NCBI GenBank assembly: GCA_000222875.2
Contig: AFRD01000077.1
Location: 35,843 to 99,842, forward strand
Origin: Periglandula ipomoeae IasaF13
Taxonomy: Eukaryota; Ascomycota; Sordariomycetes; Hypocreales; Clavicipitaceae
Direction of reading: 5' to 3'
Length of the DNA: 64,000 bases
The notes under the pieces: model-generated
Databases searched by the model: none
What the model was told of the DNA's origin: nothing
The model's input: the letters and a program-made list of their open reading frames with translations, nothing else
Program-made: the position numbers and the translations under genes
Shown: positions 36,585-47,099 of the stretch, piece by piece
Position numbering within the stretch: the first letter of the stretch is position 1
Layout: each line of letters opens with the position of its first letter

Positions 36585-37976
36585 GATGAAATAACTGCAA
36601 CGCGGCAGCGCGATTATCGGGTGAGAAAGGGTATGGTGCTCAAAGGTTCTGGCGATGCTTCGTCAAGACCGCTAAGTTCTCTCTTGCTCGGTGATGGGGT
36701 CGCGCATTCAACACTAGACGCAATGTCGCGTGTATCGTAACGCTATATCAAGTGTCGCGATTGATGCGATATGCAAATGCAAGAGGCTGGGCTGTGAAGG
36801 TTTGCTAATCCGCACTGTCAACAACTTGGGAATGGAATGATTGGACCCAGGCCAGTCACGTTGCGCTCAGTGGGCTGGTGCAGGGAAGCTACACCACCGT
36901 AGTACCCACCTACGGAGTAGGGCAGGCCAAACGCGACATTAGTGCAGCTCAATCAGTGACATACTCGGGAACTGGGACCAGATGAACAGACATGTTACGG
37001 ACTGGCCCTCGAGCGTCTGCTACTAGGCGTTAATATAGTATTAAGAAAGTTCTAAAGTATACCATCCCCTTTCATCTCTATATGCTTCCATTATCGCCTC
37101 CCTACGTCCTCTGCTGACCGCACAGTAAGGGCGCAGCCTGCATCCTTCACAAGACATTTGAATATCAGACAGAGTGCTGCGTTGAAGATCGAGGGGTGCG
37201 TCGGGCTATTGTTGTCTTGTCAGAGCGCTTCTTGCAGGAGGAACCATCTCTGGGAAACGCCGAGGCCTTTTGTCGATAGACTGCACGAGTTGATGGATAT
37301 CTCCATGCACCATGATTCTCGCAAGGAATAACAAGGAATAGGGCAGGGGGAAGAAGACAGGCTTCGATACCAGTATGGTGATGCTGCAATCGGAGCTGAA
37401 GGAAACAACTGAACAATCAGCTCAAGCTCCCCGGTAGAAGTAGTTGGTTTTGAGTTTCTGTACAGGATGTAGTCGTGTTAGTAAGAATTTTAGTTAGAAG
37501 TCTTGCTGCAAAATCCTGATACCCACCTGCGGCATCAAATCTGGAGGGGGGATAACGAAACGTGCAGCACAATAACAGTCACTTGTCAACGGTACCAGTG
37601 TATAAGGGCACTCAACCAAGCCAATGCAAAACATGCCGATTTTATCCTCAAAATCAACGTTTAAGTACGTGTGAGTACTTGTATACTGTCCCAAGTCCCT
37701 ACCTAGGTAGGTACCTAACCACTTGTGATCCCCCCACTGTAGGCGCAGGGCAGCTGCTTGCAAACCTTGGAAGATTTGGACTAGCAAGTACCCATGTATC
37801 TAGAGAGCTGGAAGTCCAAAGCCCCACCACCACCACAACCACTCCAACTTCACTGTATCATCACAAAGACATCCATCAATACTGTCAATTTCATTCATAA
37901 CTTTCTGAGGCTACCATCTTTCGCTTCATTTGTTCAGCTGTCTTAATCGATACGACGACTTTTCGCTGCGCATACA
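36585..37976. other. intergenic, divergent promoter region
   Basis: This region lies between the FAR1-like gene and the small 125-aa gene. It holds copy B of the dispersed repeat and a long TACCTAGGTA-type block at 37701-37718. No gene was recognised. Confidence 0.5.
37024..37049. repeat. dispersed repeat, copy B
   Basis: This 26-nt segment begins TAGGCGTTAA and matches 5181-5206 apart from four transitions that make this copy more AT-rich. That pattern is what repeat-induced point mutation would give, but the stretch is too short to prove it. Confidence 0.45.
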
Positions 37977-38488
37977 ATGGACCGGAAAGTAAAAGCTGTC
38001 ACTGACACAGTCAGTAGTGCCACGATAACAACCATGGATGAACCACAGATGAACCAAGCCATGAAACGACTCAAACTCCTTTACATCAAGGTGCAGCTCG
38101 ACTTGACTCGTTATTTGTTTACTCATACTCGTAATCGGTTCATTTCATTAACGTCTAGATGTATGTAGGCACGACTTCTCCGGGATACGATTCCAAAGAT
38201 GCTCGACCCCTTGGTCCAGAAGCAACCATCACGTGAGTGTCCGAAACGAGGCAACCAAGGAGTAGATCGACTAATGAGATTAATACAGCCGATGCTCTTT
38301 TCAATGCGTTTGTGAAGGCAGTCAACGATGCTCAACTTGATGTCAAAGAATTCACAGAACTTATGAGAGATGAGACAAGCAGACAAATATTTGCATACGT
38401 CGAGCAGAGTCGACAGGAGAACCCCTTGGGGATCAAACCTTGGCGTCATAAAGATCATCCGGATTGGTTCAAGATGGACAAGGACTGA
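37977..38488 (+). CDS. conserved-looking 125-aa helical protein, family unknown
   Basis: Three exons, 37977-38090, 38169-38232 and 38289-38488, join in phase to give 125 aa. The first intron needs the second of two nearby TAG acceptors (38168). The first acceptor, at 38158, leads to a frame that cannot join the last exon. The result reads MNQAMKRLKLLYIKARLLRD, then IPKMLDPLVQ, ALFNAFVKAVNDAQLDVKEF and a polar end GIKPWRHKDHPDWFKMDKD. It is probably all helical, with no signal peptide or membrane segment. Small helical subunits of Mediator look like this, but I could not assign it to one; that is only a suggestion. The clean phase and amphipathic pattern support a real gene. Confidence 0.65.
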
Positions 38489-39101
38489 GGATTTATTCTG
38501 CATTACTACCACGAAACATCTTTATTCATTTATAGGGGTGTTCGGCGCATTCAAATTTGCAATCTAGTGGTTCATTTATCATAATAACTCAAAGCATGGC
38601 AGCACAACCTCGTGGCACAATTAGAAATGACTGGCGATCAAGTAACATAGTATAGTGTTTTTCATGCAGTGAAAAGTAAAACTATACCTACGCCATATTG
38701 ACATGTAGTGAACAAAAGACTCGAATGTTCTTTACATTCGTTCTAATCATAATTTGTTCGACAAGACGGCCTCTCTTTACCCGTATTCTCGGCCAGAGTT
38801 TATACACACGTCCAGGGAAACTGGAAACGCCCCTACCCTTCCTTCGAATTGATTCATGGACTACAATGCGGACATAAAATAAGAGCATGCCGACGATCTA
38901 CGATACTCCCTCCCCGCCCCACTGACAAGCATTCAGAGTTCACGTGACTTGTATGGGCCACCACGCCAGCATACGGTCACTCTGATTCGTCAGGCTAGCG
39001 GGAACAATCTATCTTTCCACCCACACAAATTTTACCCAAGTCTCGAAAATCCTCGTTCTTTGGTGAAGTCCTCATTGCAAACACCGAGCACAACAGCAAC
39101 A
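38489..39101. other. intergenic, RPL34 promoter
   Basis: This is the 3' flank of the small gene and the promoter of RPL34. It is AT-rich on the left and contains a CACGTGAC site at 38941. No gene was seen. Confidence 0.5.
38941..38948. promoter_or_regulatory. CACGTGAC E-box (Cbf1-type) upstream of RPL34
   Basis: CACGTGAC, read on the other strand as GTCACGTG, fits the Cbf1 consensus RTCACRTG. It lies 161 bp upstream of the RPL34 start codon. Cbf1 is known to bind ribosomal protein promoters in several ascomycetes; binding here is inference. Confidence 0.4.
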
Positions 39102-39792
39102 ATGGCGCCCCAACGAGTTACCTACCGCCGCCGCAATGGGTAAGTCGGTTCCCAGTCTCTTCGACTGATGGAAACGAATTATTAGATCAAGTGTCGCAAA
39201 TTCTAGCAGGCGACTAATGTATGGACACTAGCTACAACACTCGATCCAACCGCACTCGTGTTGTCAAGACCCCCGGCGGCGAATTGCGACTGCTGCACAT
39301 TAAGAAGCGCGGCACTGTCCCCAAATGCGGCGACTGCGGCTCCAAGTTGATCGGCGTAAGTGTTATCACGGCGACGAATCGAGGAATTTAGTCGGAAAGC
39401 GGAAGCGGGAGAGCTAGTTGGACTCGGGCTGCGAGACGTTTTGAACATGGCGGTCGATTCTCAGATACTATCGACAACAAGGCTACCAAATGATCTGCAT
39501 GTCTCAAAAAGTGGAAGCGATCGAGCTAACTGCCTCTCCCGGGCTATGTCGAGTACGACTACACGCTATCCGGACGAAGCGGACTAACGAGAATTGCATC
39601 TAGATCCCTGCCCTCCGACCCCGCGAGTACTCTCAGATCTCCAAGCCGCAGAAGACTGTCCAGCGTGCCTATGGTGGCTCGCGATGTGGCGGCTGCGTGC
39701 GAGATCGCATCGTTCGCGCTTTCTTGATCGAGGAGCAGAAGATTGTCAAGAAGGTTCTCAAGGAGCAGGAGCAGAGCCAGAAGAAGAAATAA
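39102..39792 (+). CDS. RPL34: 60S ribosomal protein L34 (eL34)
   Basis: Structural protein of the large cytosolic ribosomal subunit. The exons are 39102-39139, 39232-39355 and 39604-39792, giving 116 aa. The start MAPQRVTYRRRNG, the KCGDCG zinc-ribbon half, the RCGGCVRDRIVRAFLIEEQ segment and the Lys-rich end are diagnostic for eL34. Both CxxC pairs are intact. The first intron (92 nt) splits the Gly codon in phase 2 and the second is 248 nt, long for this window, as is common in fungal ribosomal protein genes. A CACGTGAC site lies upstream. Confidence 0.97.
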
Positions 39793-40465
39793 ATGTCGTT
39801 AAGACAATGAGTTTTGACTTACTGTGCGATGTGGCAAGGAACTCTTTTTTCGAGGGGAATGGTTCATTGCTTTGGTATTCAATAGGACAAACAGGGACTG
39901 CATGATATTGGGGACTGGGCCGGAAGCGCTGGTCTCCTGCTGTCGTTAGAGACTGCATCCCCTCCTTGGTGATTGAATGAAACAAAAGCATCAAGTTGGA
40001 ATACTTCTTTCACGGTCACACCATGTTCACTTTGATTGTGTGATTCGCCATCACCCCAACTCCTGGAGCCATGGACTGATTAGAGCCTGCGCCAAGCTCA
40101 CAAGTACGTGCGGTGTAAGATCTACAGAAGTGATAGCCAAACAACAGAAAGGTGAATCGGAACAACTTCCCAATCACATCATACCATGTGTTTTCAACAA
40201 GGTAGTCGTCATGCAAAGCGCCACTAGAGGTTGCGATGAGTGGCGGTTGTAGATGAGAGCGAGACTAGTTATTACGAGACCGCTTTCCCACAGGCTCCAC
40301 AATACTGGATGCCAACAGCGTGCACTTCCATCTTGTCATATTACAACAAGCTCCTGATCTCGTTTTGACTACGCCCTTTTCTAATACTTTGACCAAGATA
40401 ATATTGATCACTTCCCACATCCATTACATCCGCTGAGACGGTCACTCTCGAGTTCAACTCGCCCC
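39793..40465. other. intergenic, no supported gene
   Basis: This is the 3' flank of RPL34 and the promoter of NDUFAF3. Short frames on both strands have no recognisable family. Confidence 0.5.
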
Positions 40466-41325
40466 ATGGCTAGCAATCTTCGAGCTTGCTACAGAAGCAC
40501 TGTCGCCAAATGCGAACTGCGAAATCCGCAATTTCTTCGATGTCGACGAATCCATACCGCGCCGTGTCTGTTGACGGCCAGGAGGAAGACTGGCTTCATC
40601 ACAAGTCACCCTGTTCGGTTCTTCCAGACGTGTTCCGTCCGACAGCGGTCGCGGCGTGACACACCGTCCGAACCACCACCGACCGATTTCAATGAGCTGA
40701 ACATGCTTGGAGGCATGCCCGCACCATCTACATCGGTAGACGTCTGCATGTACGACGGTTTTGGCCTCAATAGTGGTATAACAATCACAGGTGGCGACGC
40801 CGCTTTACTGGTCAATGGAGAGGCTTTCAAGTGGAAAGCTTGGGAAGCGAAGGGGTCACTTGAACTCGTGAACAAGAAGGGGCAGTTTGAGCTTCCGCAG
40901 GAAGCATTTGGTTTGTTCGACCTCTTATGGCCACGTCCAGGTAAGTAACTAGATCTGAACCATGTTTTTAGCATAGCACATCGCATCACAGATCGCCGTT
41001 TCAGTGCCTCTCTGATAGCCTCAACCCGATATAAGCGAATAGTGTGGTGTTTCTCTCGGCCGCCATCTTATCTCCCGTGATGCTGTACTTGAACTGACAA
41101 TCCTCTCCGTCAGATCTGTTAGTTATCGGCGTTGGCAAAAATTATCTTCCTCTGAGTCCAGAGACGAGGAAGCACATTGCCCAACTCGGCATGAGGGTCG
41201 AGGTTCTAGATACAAGAAATGCGGCGGCGCAGTTTAATTTGTTAGCCACTGAGCGTGGTGTCTCTGAAGTTGCTGCGGCCTTGATACCCATGGGCTGGCA
41301 GGAAGGTATTGGCGTGAAAGGGTAG
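40466..41325 (+). CDS. NDUFAF3: complex I assembly factor NDUFAF3 (Mth938 domain)
   Basis: Mitochondrial factor acting early in assembly of the NADH:ubiquinone oxidoreductase Q-module arm. The exons are 40466-40940 and 41114-41325, joined in phase 1 over a 173-nt GTAAGT intron, giving 228 aa. Residues 1 to about 70 are rich in Arg and lack acidic residues, as expected of a mitochondrial presequence. The Mth938/DUF498 domain follows: MYDGFGLNSGITITGGDAAL, FDLLWPRPDLLVIGVGKNY, ALIPMGWQEG. Its presence fits a filamentous fungus with respiratory complex I. Confidence 0.92.
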
Positions 41326-42467
41326 ACGGTTGCTTTATCGTTCTCGTTTAATGATCTGTACACTCGCTATCTATGCCGAAATCTAAACGTCATCTTGGCA
41401 CCGAGGCATGCCTGCCACAGTGAATGTTTGCGAGGGTTTATGTCGACTGGGTTTCGTCTTTATTTACTTGCGGGGTTGAACGAAGGCTCTCACCTCGCTC
41501 TATCCGTCTATGTGCAATGCAATATTTCTGGTGGTGGAGTTAGTGCATGGCCATGGCATCCGAAGCGACAACTCTTATCCTCGCCGAACCATTGCACATT
41601 TGGACCAACACGCCTCCACCATCCCTACAAAAACACAAGACAGAATGCCACCCACTAAAAGGTAATAACAAGAAAGGAAGAAAAGGGTTGTTATGATCGA
41701 CTCACCAAAACTCACGACTGTGCATCGCATGGTTTGAAGACAGCAATTGTTTCTAGGGTAGGCGAAATATGTGGATAACTAAATTAGAGGTGTAGGTAAT
41801 AATATCGTTGTCGTGGCCCAAAGCTCGCCAACTGATAATAGAAGGCAGGGGTCTTACGAAAAGTGGCCCCATGCACAATGACGACTGGTCCAAAATAAAG
41901 CCGTTTGATCGACCCGTGCAGTACAAAGCATCGCTGGCGCCGTTGCTTGCTTTGTCCCTACAACTTACTTAACTTGCTTTGTCTGCTTGTCTCGATGCGC
42001 TGCGAGGCGCTTCGTTGAAGTTGAATCGACTGCACACTCCTGCGCCCGTCGACGTCCGCACCGTCTTTTGCGAGCTGACATTCTGTTTATGGGACGCGCT
42101 GCTTAATCAGCCACGATAGATACGTCGCTGATGACAACTAGCGACCTGCTACATTGATCATTGTCACGCCTACACGCTATCATCCCATGGTGGAAGCGAA
42201 CCACTAGATCAAAGATACTCAGAACCAAGCCTTCAATTTCCTCAGAGCTTCATGCCTGCGACGCGCTTCAGAAGGGAATAAAAGCCAGCAACGCCGCCAC
42301 TCTGTAAGTGAGATGCGCTGTGGAGGCTGGAAGCTGTGGAAGCATCAACAAGCTATCTCTGTCAACTTCCTCGAGACTTTCATGCTGCTCCATGGTCACA
42401 TAAGGCTAGTCCGCAAGTTGTACTGCGAAGCGCTTCCCACACTAAACGGCAATTTACCTTCCATTCT
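41326..42467. other. intergenic, promoter of the hydrolase-phosphatase gene
   Basis: No gene was recognised. An 87-codon frame at 41395 lies in the NDUFAF3 3' flank and has no family features. The frame of the next gene is open upstream of its ATG to 42336 but without another ATG. Confidence 0.5.
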
Positions 42468-44366
42468 ATGGCAGACAATCTCGAGGCATCCGTGTCGGGC
42501 CAACATCACCCCGATGCGACGCCAATACTAACAGACCCTCTCTTGACGGATCCTCCCTTGCTAAAGGATAATTCGCAACTGAAGTCGTACAAAACAAGCC
42601 GCTTCAAGTACGATGATGTGAGAGTATTCTTTCGCCCCCACAGCAAGGCAGCAGAACTCCCGAAGACACCAGCACCGCTGCCGCTCTTGGTCTGTATACC
42701 TGGACTTGGGGGATCTGTTGCCCAATTCTACCCGTTACTGAAGAGCCTTGTCGACTTCGCGCCATGCCTCGCCATTGACTTTCCCGGAGGTGGCCGCTCA
42801 GGATATACCAATACGTCTTGGGATGCTTATAAGCAAGAAGCACTAAGAGAATTGTTCGAAACCATCATTGGGGAACATCGCGATGCGGAATCTGACCAAG
42901 GGATTGTACTGATTGGTCACTCCATGGGAACCACATTGGCTGCGCAGCTTGCAAGCAACAATGTTCATCACGAGACAGCTATCACGCAACATGTTGTAGC
43001 AGTCGTTGCAATATGTCCTTCGGCTGGACCGCCTGACGAGCAGAAAACTAATCTATTTCGACGCTTGTTATGGATTCCGGGCTGGATATTTGCTCTCTGG
43101 CGTGCCTGGGATGGCATTGGAGGGCCCGACAGTCCAAGTGTGGCCCGATTCGTCGGCAAAGACGCGGACCGAGAACTGAAGATCATGCAGTACAGATTCA
43201 ATCAACAAAGCAGAACTCCGGTATGGAGACGAATGGCTTACGGGCTGCTCCCAACTTATGAAGATGGAAAACCCAAAGGCGGATTGTCTGGTCTCGATGC
43301 GTGGGCCAGTATCAGAGTTCCAGTCTTCTTGATAGCTGGAGAAGATGATCATCTAACACCTCCAACGGAAATTCGAAAGATTCTCGAAGTTTTGAAAGAA
43401 GCCACGACAGTGACCAGCCAAGATTCTGCAAATATCGAAATTTCGTGCGCTGATGCATCCGAGCAGACGCTGACGATCAGTCCGACTAGCTTCAATAGTC
43501 CGTCAGAAACAAGCGGAAACGGAGAAATGTCTGTCAAGGCGACGTCTGATGATGAAGATGATCCCTCCACGCCTCTCGAGTCTTCTACGGTCTTGCCTCC
43601 TCAGCCCTCCCATCCGCCACAAGTGATTCAGTCATTCATCATGCCGTCCCCAGCAAACCACACGCTTCTTTATATGCCGCGGTGCTCGAGGGCGTTGGCA
43701 GGGCTTATATCAGATTTCTTAGCAAAGCACGTCACCCAGAGACTATCTTTGGCCTGGCAACTGCAGTATTTGTCCCGCGAGGGCAAGTGGGATGTAAAGA
43801 ATCTGAATAAGTGGAAGTCCGTCGCACCAGTATCAGGAGAGATAGGACCAAAGGGCGAACCTATTTTCCGAGCGATGAAGACGCTACGTGAAGCAGATGA
43901 TACGCACAGCCCCTCACAACTTGTTGAGAAATGGGGCGCTGTCATCAAAGATGTCATTGACATATCTAAAGATCAGCCAGTCTATTACCCGCGAGGTCTC
44001 GAACGAGGCGGTGTACACTATCACAAATTCCCAACCGTTTCCAAGATCCCACCGGAACCACATGAAATAGAATCCTTTATCAAGTTAGTAGACGAAGTCC
44101 GGAAGGTTCAGAGCGAACGAGCCGGCACAGAACGATGGATGCATCCTGAAAGATGCGTGATCGGTGTGCATTGCCACTACGGCTTCAACCGAACTGGCTA
44201 TTTCATTGTCTGCTATCTTGTTGAGCGCTGTGGATTCGGAGTTGAAGAAGCAATTGCAAGTTTCGCCCGGGCAAGGCCCAATGGCATACGGCACTCACAC
44301 TTCCTAGACAGACTGTTTGTTCGGTACAACGTGGAGAGAAACAGGCATGATTCAGCTGATCAATGA
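42468..44366 (+). CDS. alpha/beta-hydrolase fused to a cysteine-based phosphatase
   Basis: Single-exon gene of 632 aa starting at the first in-frame ATG (MADNLEASVSG). Residues about 60-420 form an alpha/beta-hydrolase with a complete triad: nucleophile in IGHSMG (Ser at about 151), Asp in AGEDDHLTPP (about 290) and His in SPANHTLLYMP (about 396). An acidic, Ser-rich insert separates the Asp and His. Residues about 430-620 form a dual-specificity-type phosphatase with the HCX5R loop GVHCHYGFNRTGYF (Cys at about 568, Arg at about 574). The loop and the following ASFARARPNGIRHSHFLDRL closely resemble the RNA 5'-triphosphatase branch (metazoan capping enzyme and PIR1/DUSP11) rather than ordinary MAPK phosphatases. 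The substrate of either half is unknown. There is no signal peptide or membrane segment. Confidence 0.9.
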   Translation: MADNLEASVSGQHHPDATPILTDPLLTDPPLLKDNSQLKSYKTSRFKYDDVRVFFRPHSKAAELPKTPAPLPLLVCIPGLGGSVAQFYPLLKSLVDFAPCLAIDFPGGGRSGYTNTSWDAYKQEALRELFETIIGEHRDAESDQGIVLIGHSMGTTLAAQLASNNVHHETAITQHVVAVVAICPSAGPPDEQKTNLFRRLLWIPGWIFALWRAWDGIGGPDSPSVARFVGKDADRELKIMQYRFNQQSRTPVWRRMAYGLLPTYEDGKPKGGLSGLDAWASIRVPVFLIAGEDDHLTPPTEIRKILEVLKEATTVTSQDSANIEISCADASEQTLTISPTSFNSPSETSGNGEMSVKATSDDEDDPSTPLESSTVLPPQPSHPPQVIQSFIMPSPANHTLLYMPRCSRALAGLISDFLAKHVTQRLSLAWQLQYLSREGKWDVKNLNKWKSVAPVSGEIGPKGEPIFRAMKTLREADDTHSPSQLVEKWGAVIKDVIDISKDQPVYYPRGLERGGVHYHKFPTVSKIPPEPHEIESFIKLVDEVRKVQSERAGTERWMHPERCVIGVHCHYGFNRTGYFIVCYLVERCGFGVEEAIASFARARPNGIRHSHFLDRLFVRYNVERNRHDSADQ

Positions 44367-44690
44367 CGGCGCAGGTAGAGTCAATGTGCAGATAAAGGTT
44401 GTAAGCGCTCAAAAACGATGCTGATACTCAACGTTTGCCCTTCCTATTGTTCGAGTAACGCGTTGGCATGAGGAGGCAAGATCCATCAGATGAACGCCGC
44501 AGAACGCGTCAGAATGCTACATAGTCCTCGAACTCTGCTTAGATGTTCTGCCGAACAAGATTCGATGTTAGCGTGAGAGGTACAATAATTGCGTTCATGA
44601 AAGCTCTAGCTTTGGTCTGCAAATCAACAAGGTGCTATAAATAGGCTATAGTCAGTGCCTAATAGTACCCATTTAGAAATTAGATTACAT

Positions 44691-44772
44691 TCAGGCCTTT
44701 TTATATAAGAACATATAAAAAGAGTTTAATATTATAGCTTAGCTTATATAAGCGTATTATACATTGGCCTGA
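44691..44772. mobile_element. AT-rich foldback remnant (MITE-like)
   Basis: TCAGGCC at the left and GGCCTGA at the right are perfect inverted ends around AT-rich DNA that contains an inner palindrome GCTTATATAAGC. Weak similarity of the flanks (GGTCAAAAGTATTTGGTC read on the minus strand just to the right) suggests that the ends may once have extended further. This could be a decayed non-autonomous DNA transposon. Confidence 0.35.
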
Positions 44773-44796
44773 CCAAATACTTTTGACCACTAACTG

Positions 44797-44822
44797 TAGG
44801 TAGGTAGGTACCTAGGTAGGTA
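44797..44822. repeat. TAGG/CCTA tract with TACCTAGGTA palindrome
   Basis: A tract of TAGG and ACCTAGGT units, the densest example in the window of an intergenic palindrome also found near 121, 5521, 26951, 37701 and 60234. Confidence 0.7.
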
Positions 44823-45422
44823 AGTATGGAGTAGAGCTCAGCAATAGAGGATGGGGACTATTCTGGCCCAACTAGCTAGGTACCTAGGGATGCATCTGAG
44901 CGGATAAGATCAACTGGTTTGTTCGCCCTTGTGTCGTTAGTTTTTGTCACCAAAAGAACTGAGCGGCATCATGTACTTTACGTTACGGTCACTTTCAAGG
45001 GGGTTTTTCTATGTCTGTTGAGTTATATAATGAGTCTAAATGACAAAAGTCATAAAACCTTTTTTGTTCTTTGCAAGGAAAATATGAAAAAATACACTCT
45101 CGCATCTAGCTTTGGTGCCTGAGCAGGTATTCTTATGCCCCCACTGCAAGTTCCAGGCGGTCCGCCCCCACAGAGAGCCTCACTCAAGCAAGCCAGAACC
45201 GTGCATTTGCACTCAACTTCTAGTTCCGTTATCATCAGCATAGCATATCGGCTCACTCACTCAACTGGATGTGCTCGAACTCGCAGCACATCTGACCTCA
45301 TTCTCCCGCCGAAGCTTTTTCCAGCTCCTCGAATACCTTGATACTCTGAACCGGCTTTGCTTGTGTGAATAATGGGCTGATCGTGTTGGCGACGACAGTG
45401 ACGCCTGCAATCGCGCGACACC

Positions 45423-47078
45423 ATGGCCATTTTATCCTTCACTTTGAGCGAAGAAGGCGTATCCGCGTTTCGAGACGCATTGATTTGCTTAAACAAGTTT
45501 AGTGATGATGTCTCGCTCGAAGCGAGAAGGGATTCGGTAGGTGACCCTCCGCTTCGTGAACTGCTTGAGAGACTAATTTCGGTTCTGTACAGTTTGTTCT
45601 TACTACATTGAATAGCTCCAAATCCGCTTATGCCAGCTTCAAGTTTGCGACCAGTCGCTTTTTCTCGAAGTATGAGTTCAAGCCCTTTGGTCAATTCCGA
45701 GAACGGTTCTACTGCACACTATACATTCGAGTAAGCCTGTCCTCCTGTACTGTCTGTATTCAGCATCTGGGCACAACTGCAACAGTGGACTAATTGCTGA
45801 CGGTTTAGGCTCTCATTTCTCTTTTCCGTAGTCGAACTAGCTCCGATAATCAACGTGACACTGAGAAACAAACTTTTATCGACAGATGCGACGTCATCAT
45901 CGAGGATGGAGAAGGCGTCAAAAGTCGTTCCATCGTTCGCATTCTGTTTCGAAACGGGCTGACATCGACACATCGCTTGCCATTCGAGGTTTCCGTACCC
46001 GTCCATGCCAAGTTCAACAAACAAGATGCTCCGCATCATTGGACCATCTCGTCCAGAACGCTGCGTCAGCTCATGGATCATTTCGGGCCAGGTATTGAGT
46101 ACCTGGACATCAATACCGACGGAGATCATGTCAACTTCACGTGCTTCAGTGAGAAAACTGTCAGCGAGGATGGTACGGCTCCGTACTGATTCTCTCTTGA
46201 TGAATGTTGTTACTGACGATAGCCTAAGCGGTACTGAAGAAGCCACTTCAAACGTCCATTGCTATTGAGGCAGACGAATTTGACGATATTGACGTTGAAG
46301 ATAAGCTTCACATTGTCATATCTGTCAAAGACTTTCGAGCAATCATTCAACATGCTGGGGTGACAGGGAATGCCATCTTTGCCCGGTATTCTTTACCTGC
46401 AAAACCAATCCAACTCACCTACTCCGGTGATGCTTTGTCATGCGGGTTTCTCGTCATGACAGTTGGCGAGCGTGGCAGTAACCCTAACCAGAAAACCAAA
46501 AAAAGGCGAAAAGGAGCTCCTGGTGGTGCAGGTCCACGTTTGGAAGCTGTTTCTCGTAGGACGAGCCTTGCACCATCCGAGGCCAACAATGAAGCGCAAA
46601 CTCACCCAACCTCACAACCGATAGCCGCCGCATCGAAACAAGTCATGCCGCATCCGACGCCGCATCCGAGTGCTGCTAGAGCCAGCGCGTCGAGGATAGG
46701 CGCTTTTGACCTGCGACCATCTCAAAGACCTCCGCCCCCAACCATACGTTCCGAGAGTCTCTTTGTTGACGATGATGGATGGGAACCTGTGAGAGACGAA
46801 GATGAGGACGTCGAGGAAGATGCAAGACTGGAGTGGGACCATAGCGCTGATCCGGTAATCCAACCTCCCCCTGGGATACTCTCTATGTCGTGTACGAGAC
46901 TAACGTGGAGAAGAATCCATCCGCAATTCGGTTGAGTAAGATGGAGGAACGCCACGCTGCAGGCCGCGGACCATCGGAACAGTCTGCGACTCAGTCTGAG
47001 ATGGCAGCGCAATCGACCTATCTTGAGCCGACGCAAAAGCTTTCAGATGTTCAGAACCTGGCTTTATTTCCTGATTGA
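45423..47078 (+). CDS. RAD9: DNA damage checkpoint clamp subunit RAD9
   Basis: PCNA-like subunit of the 9-1-1 clamp, loaded at damaged DNA to activate the ATR/Mec1 checkpoint. Five exons were joined: 45423-45536, 45593-45730, 45809-46172, 46229-46854 and 46911-47078, about 469 aa. The start MAILSFTLSEEGVSAFRDAL, then LTTLNSSKSAYASFKF, and the second clamp half with VKDFRAIIQHAGVTGNAIFA are typical of Rad9. A basic KTKKRRKG stretch begins the disordered tail, which ends YLEPTQKLSDVQNLALFPD; tails of this family carry the phosphosites that bind TopBP1/Dpb11. The last acceptor could be GAG (46910) or AAG (46913), both in frame, differing by one Lys. The stop lies 21 bp from the stop of the opposing ATS1 gene. 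Confidence 0.92.
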
Positions 47079-47099
47079 TAGAGAGGAGAAAGAGACTCG

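Larger units (their letters stand above)
44367..45422. other. AT-rich intergenic with foldback remnant
   Basis: This region lies between the fusion gene and RAD9. It holds an AT-rich 82-bp inverted-repeat remnant, a dense TAGGTACCTAGGTAGG block at 44797-44822, and a second palindrome at 44877-44888. No gene was recognised. Confidence 0.55.

Noticed and set aside
38159..38168. First TAG acceptor of the small 125-aa gene
   Set aside because: It leads to a frame that cannot be joined to the last exon; the next TAG ten bases on works.
42336..42467. Upstream extension of the hydrolase-phosphatase frame
   Set aside because: The extension opens with GTG, contains no ATG and lacks conserved sequence, so the ATG at 42468 was used.
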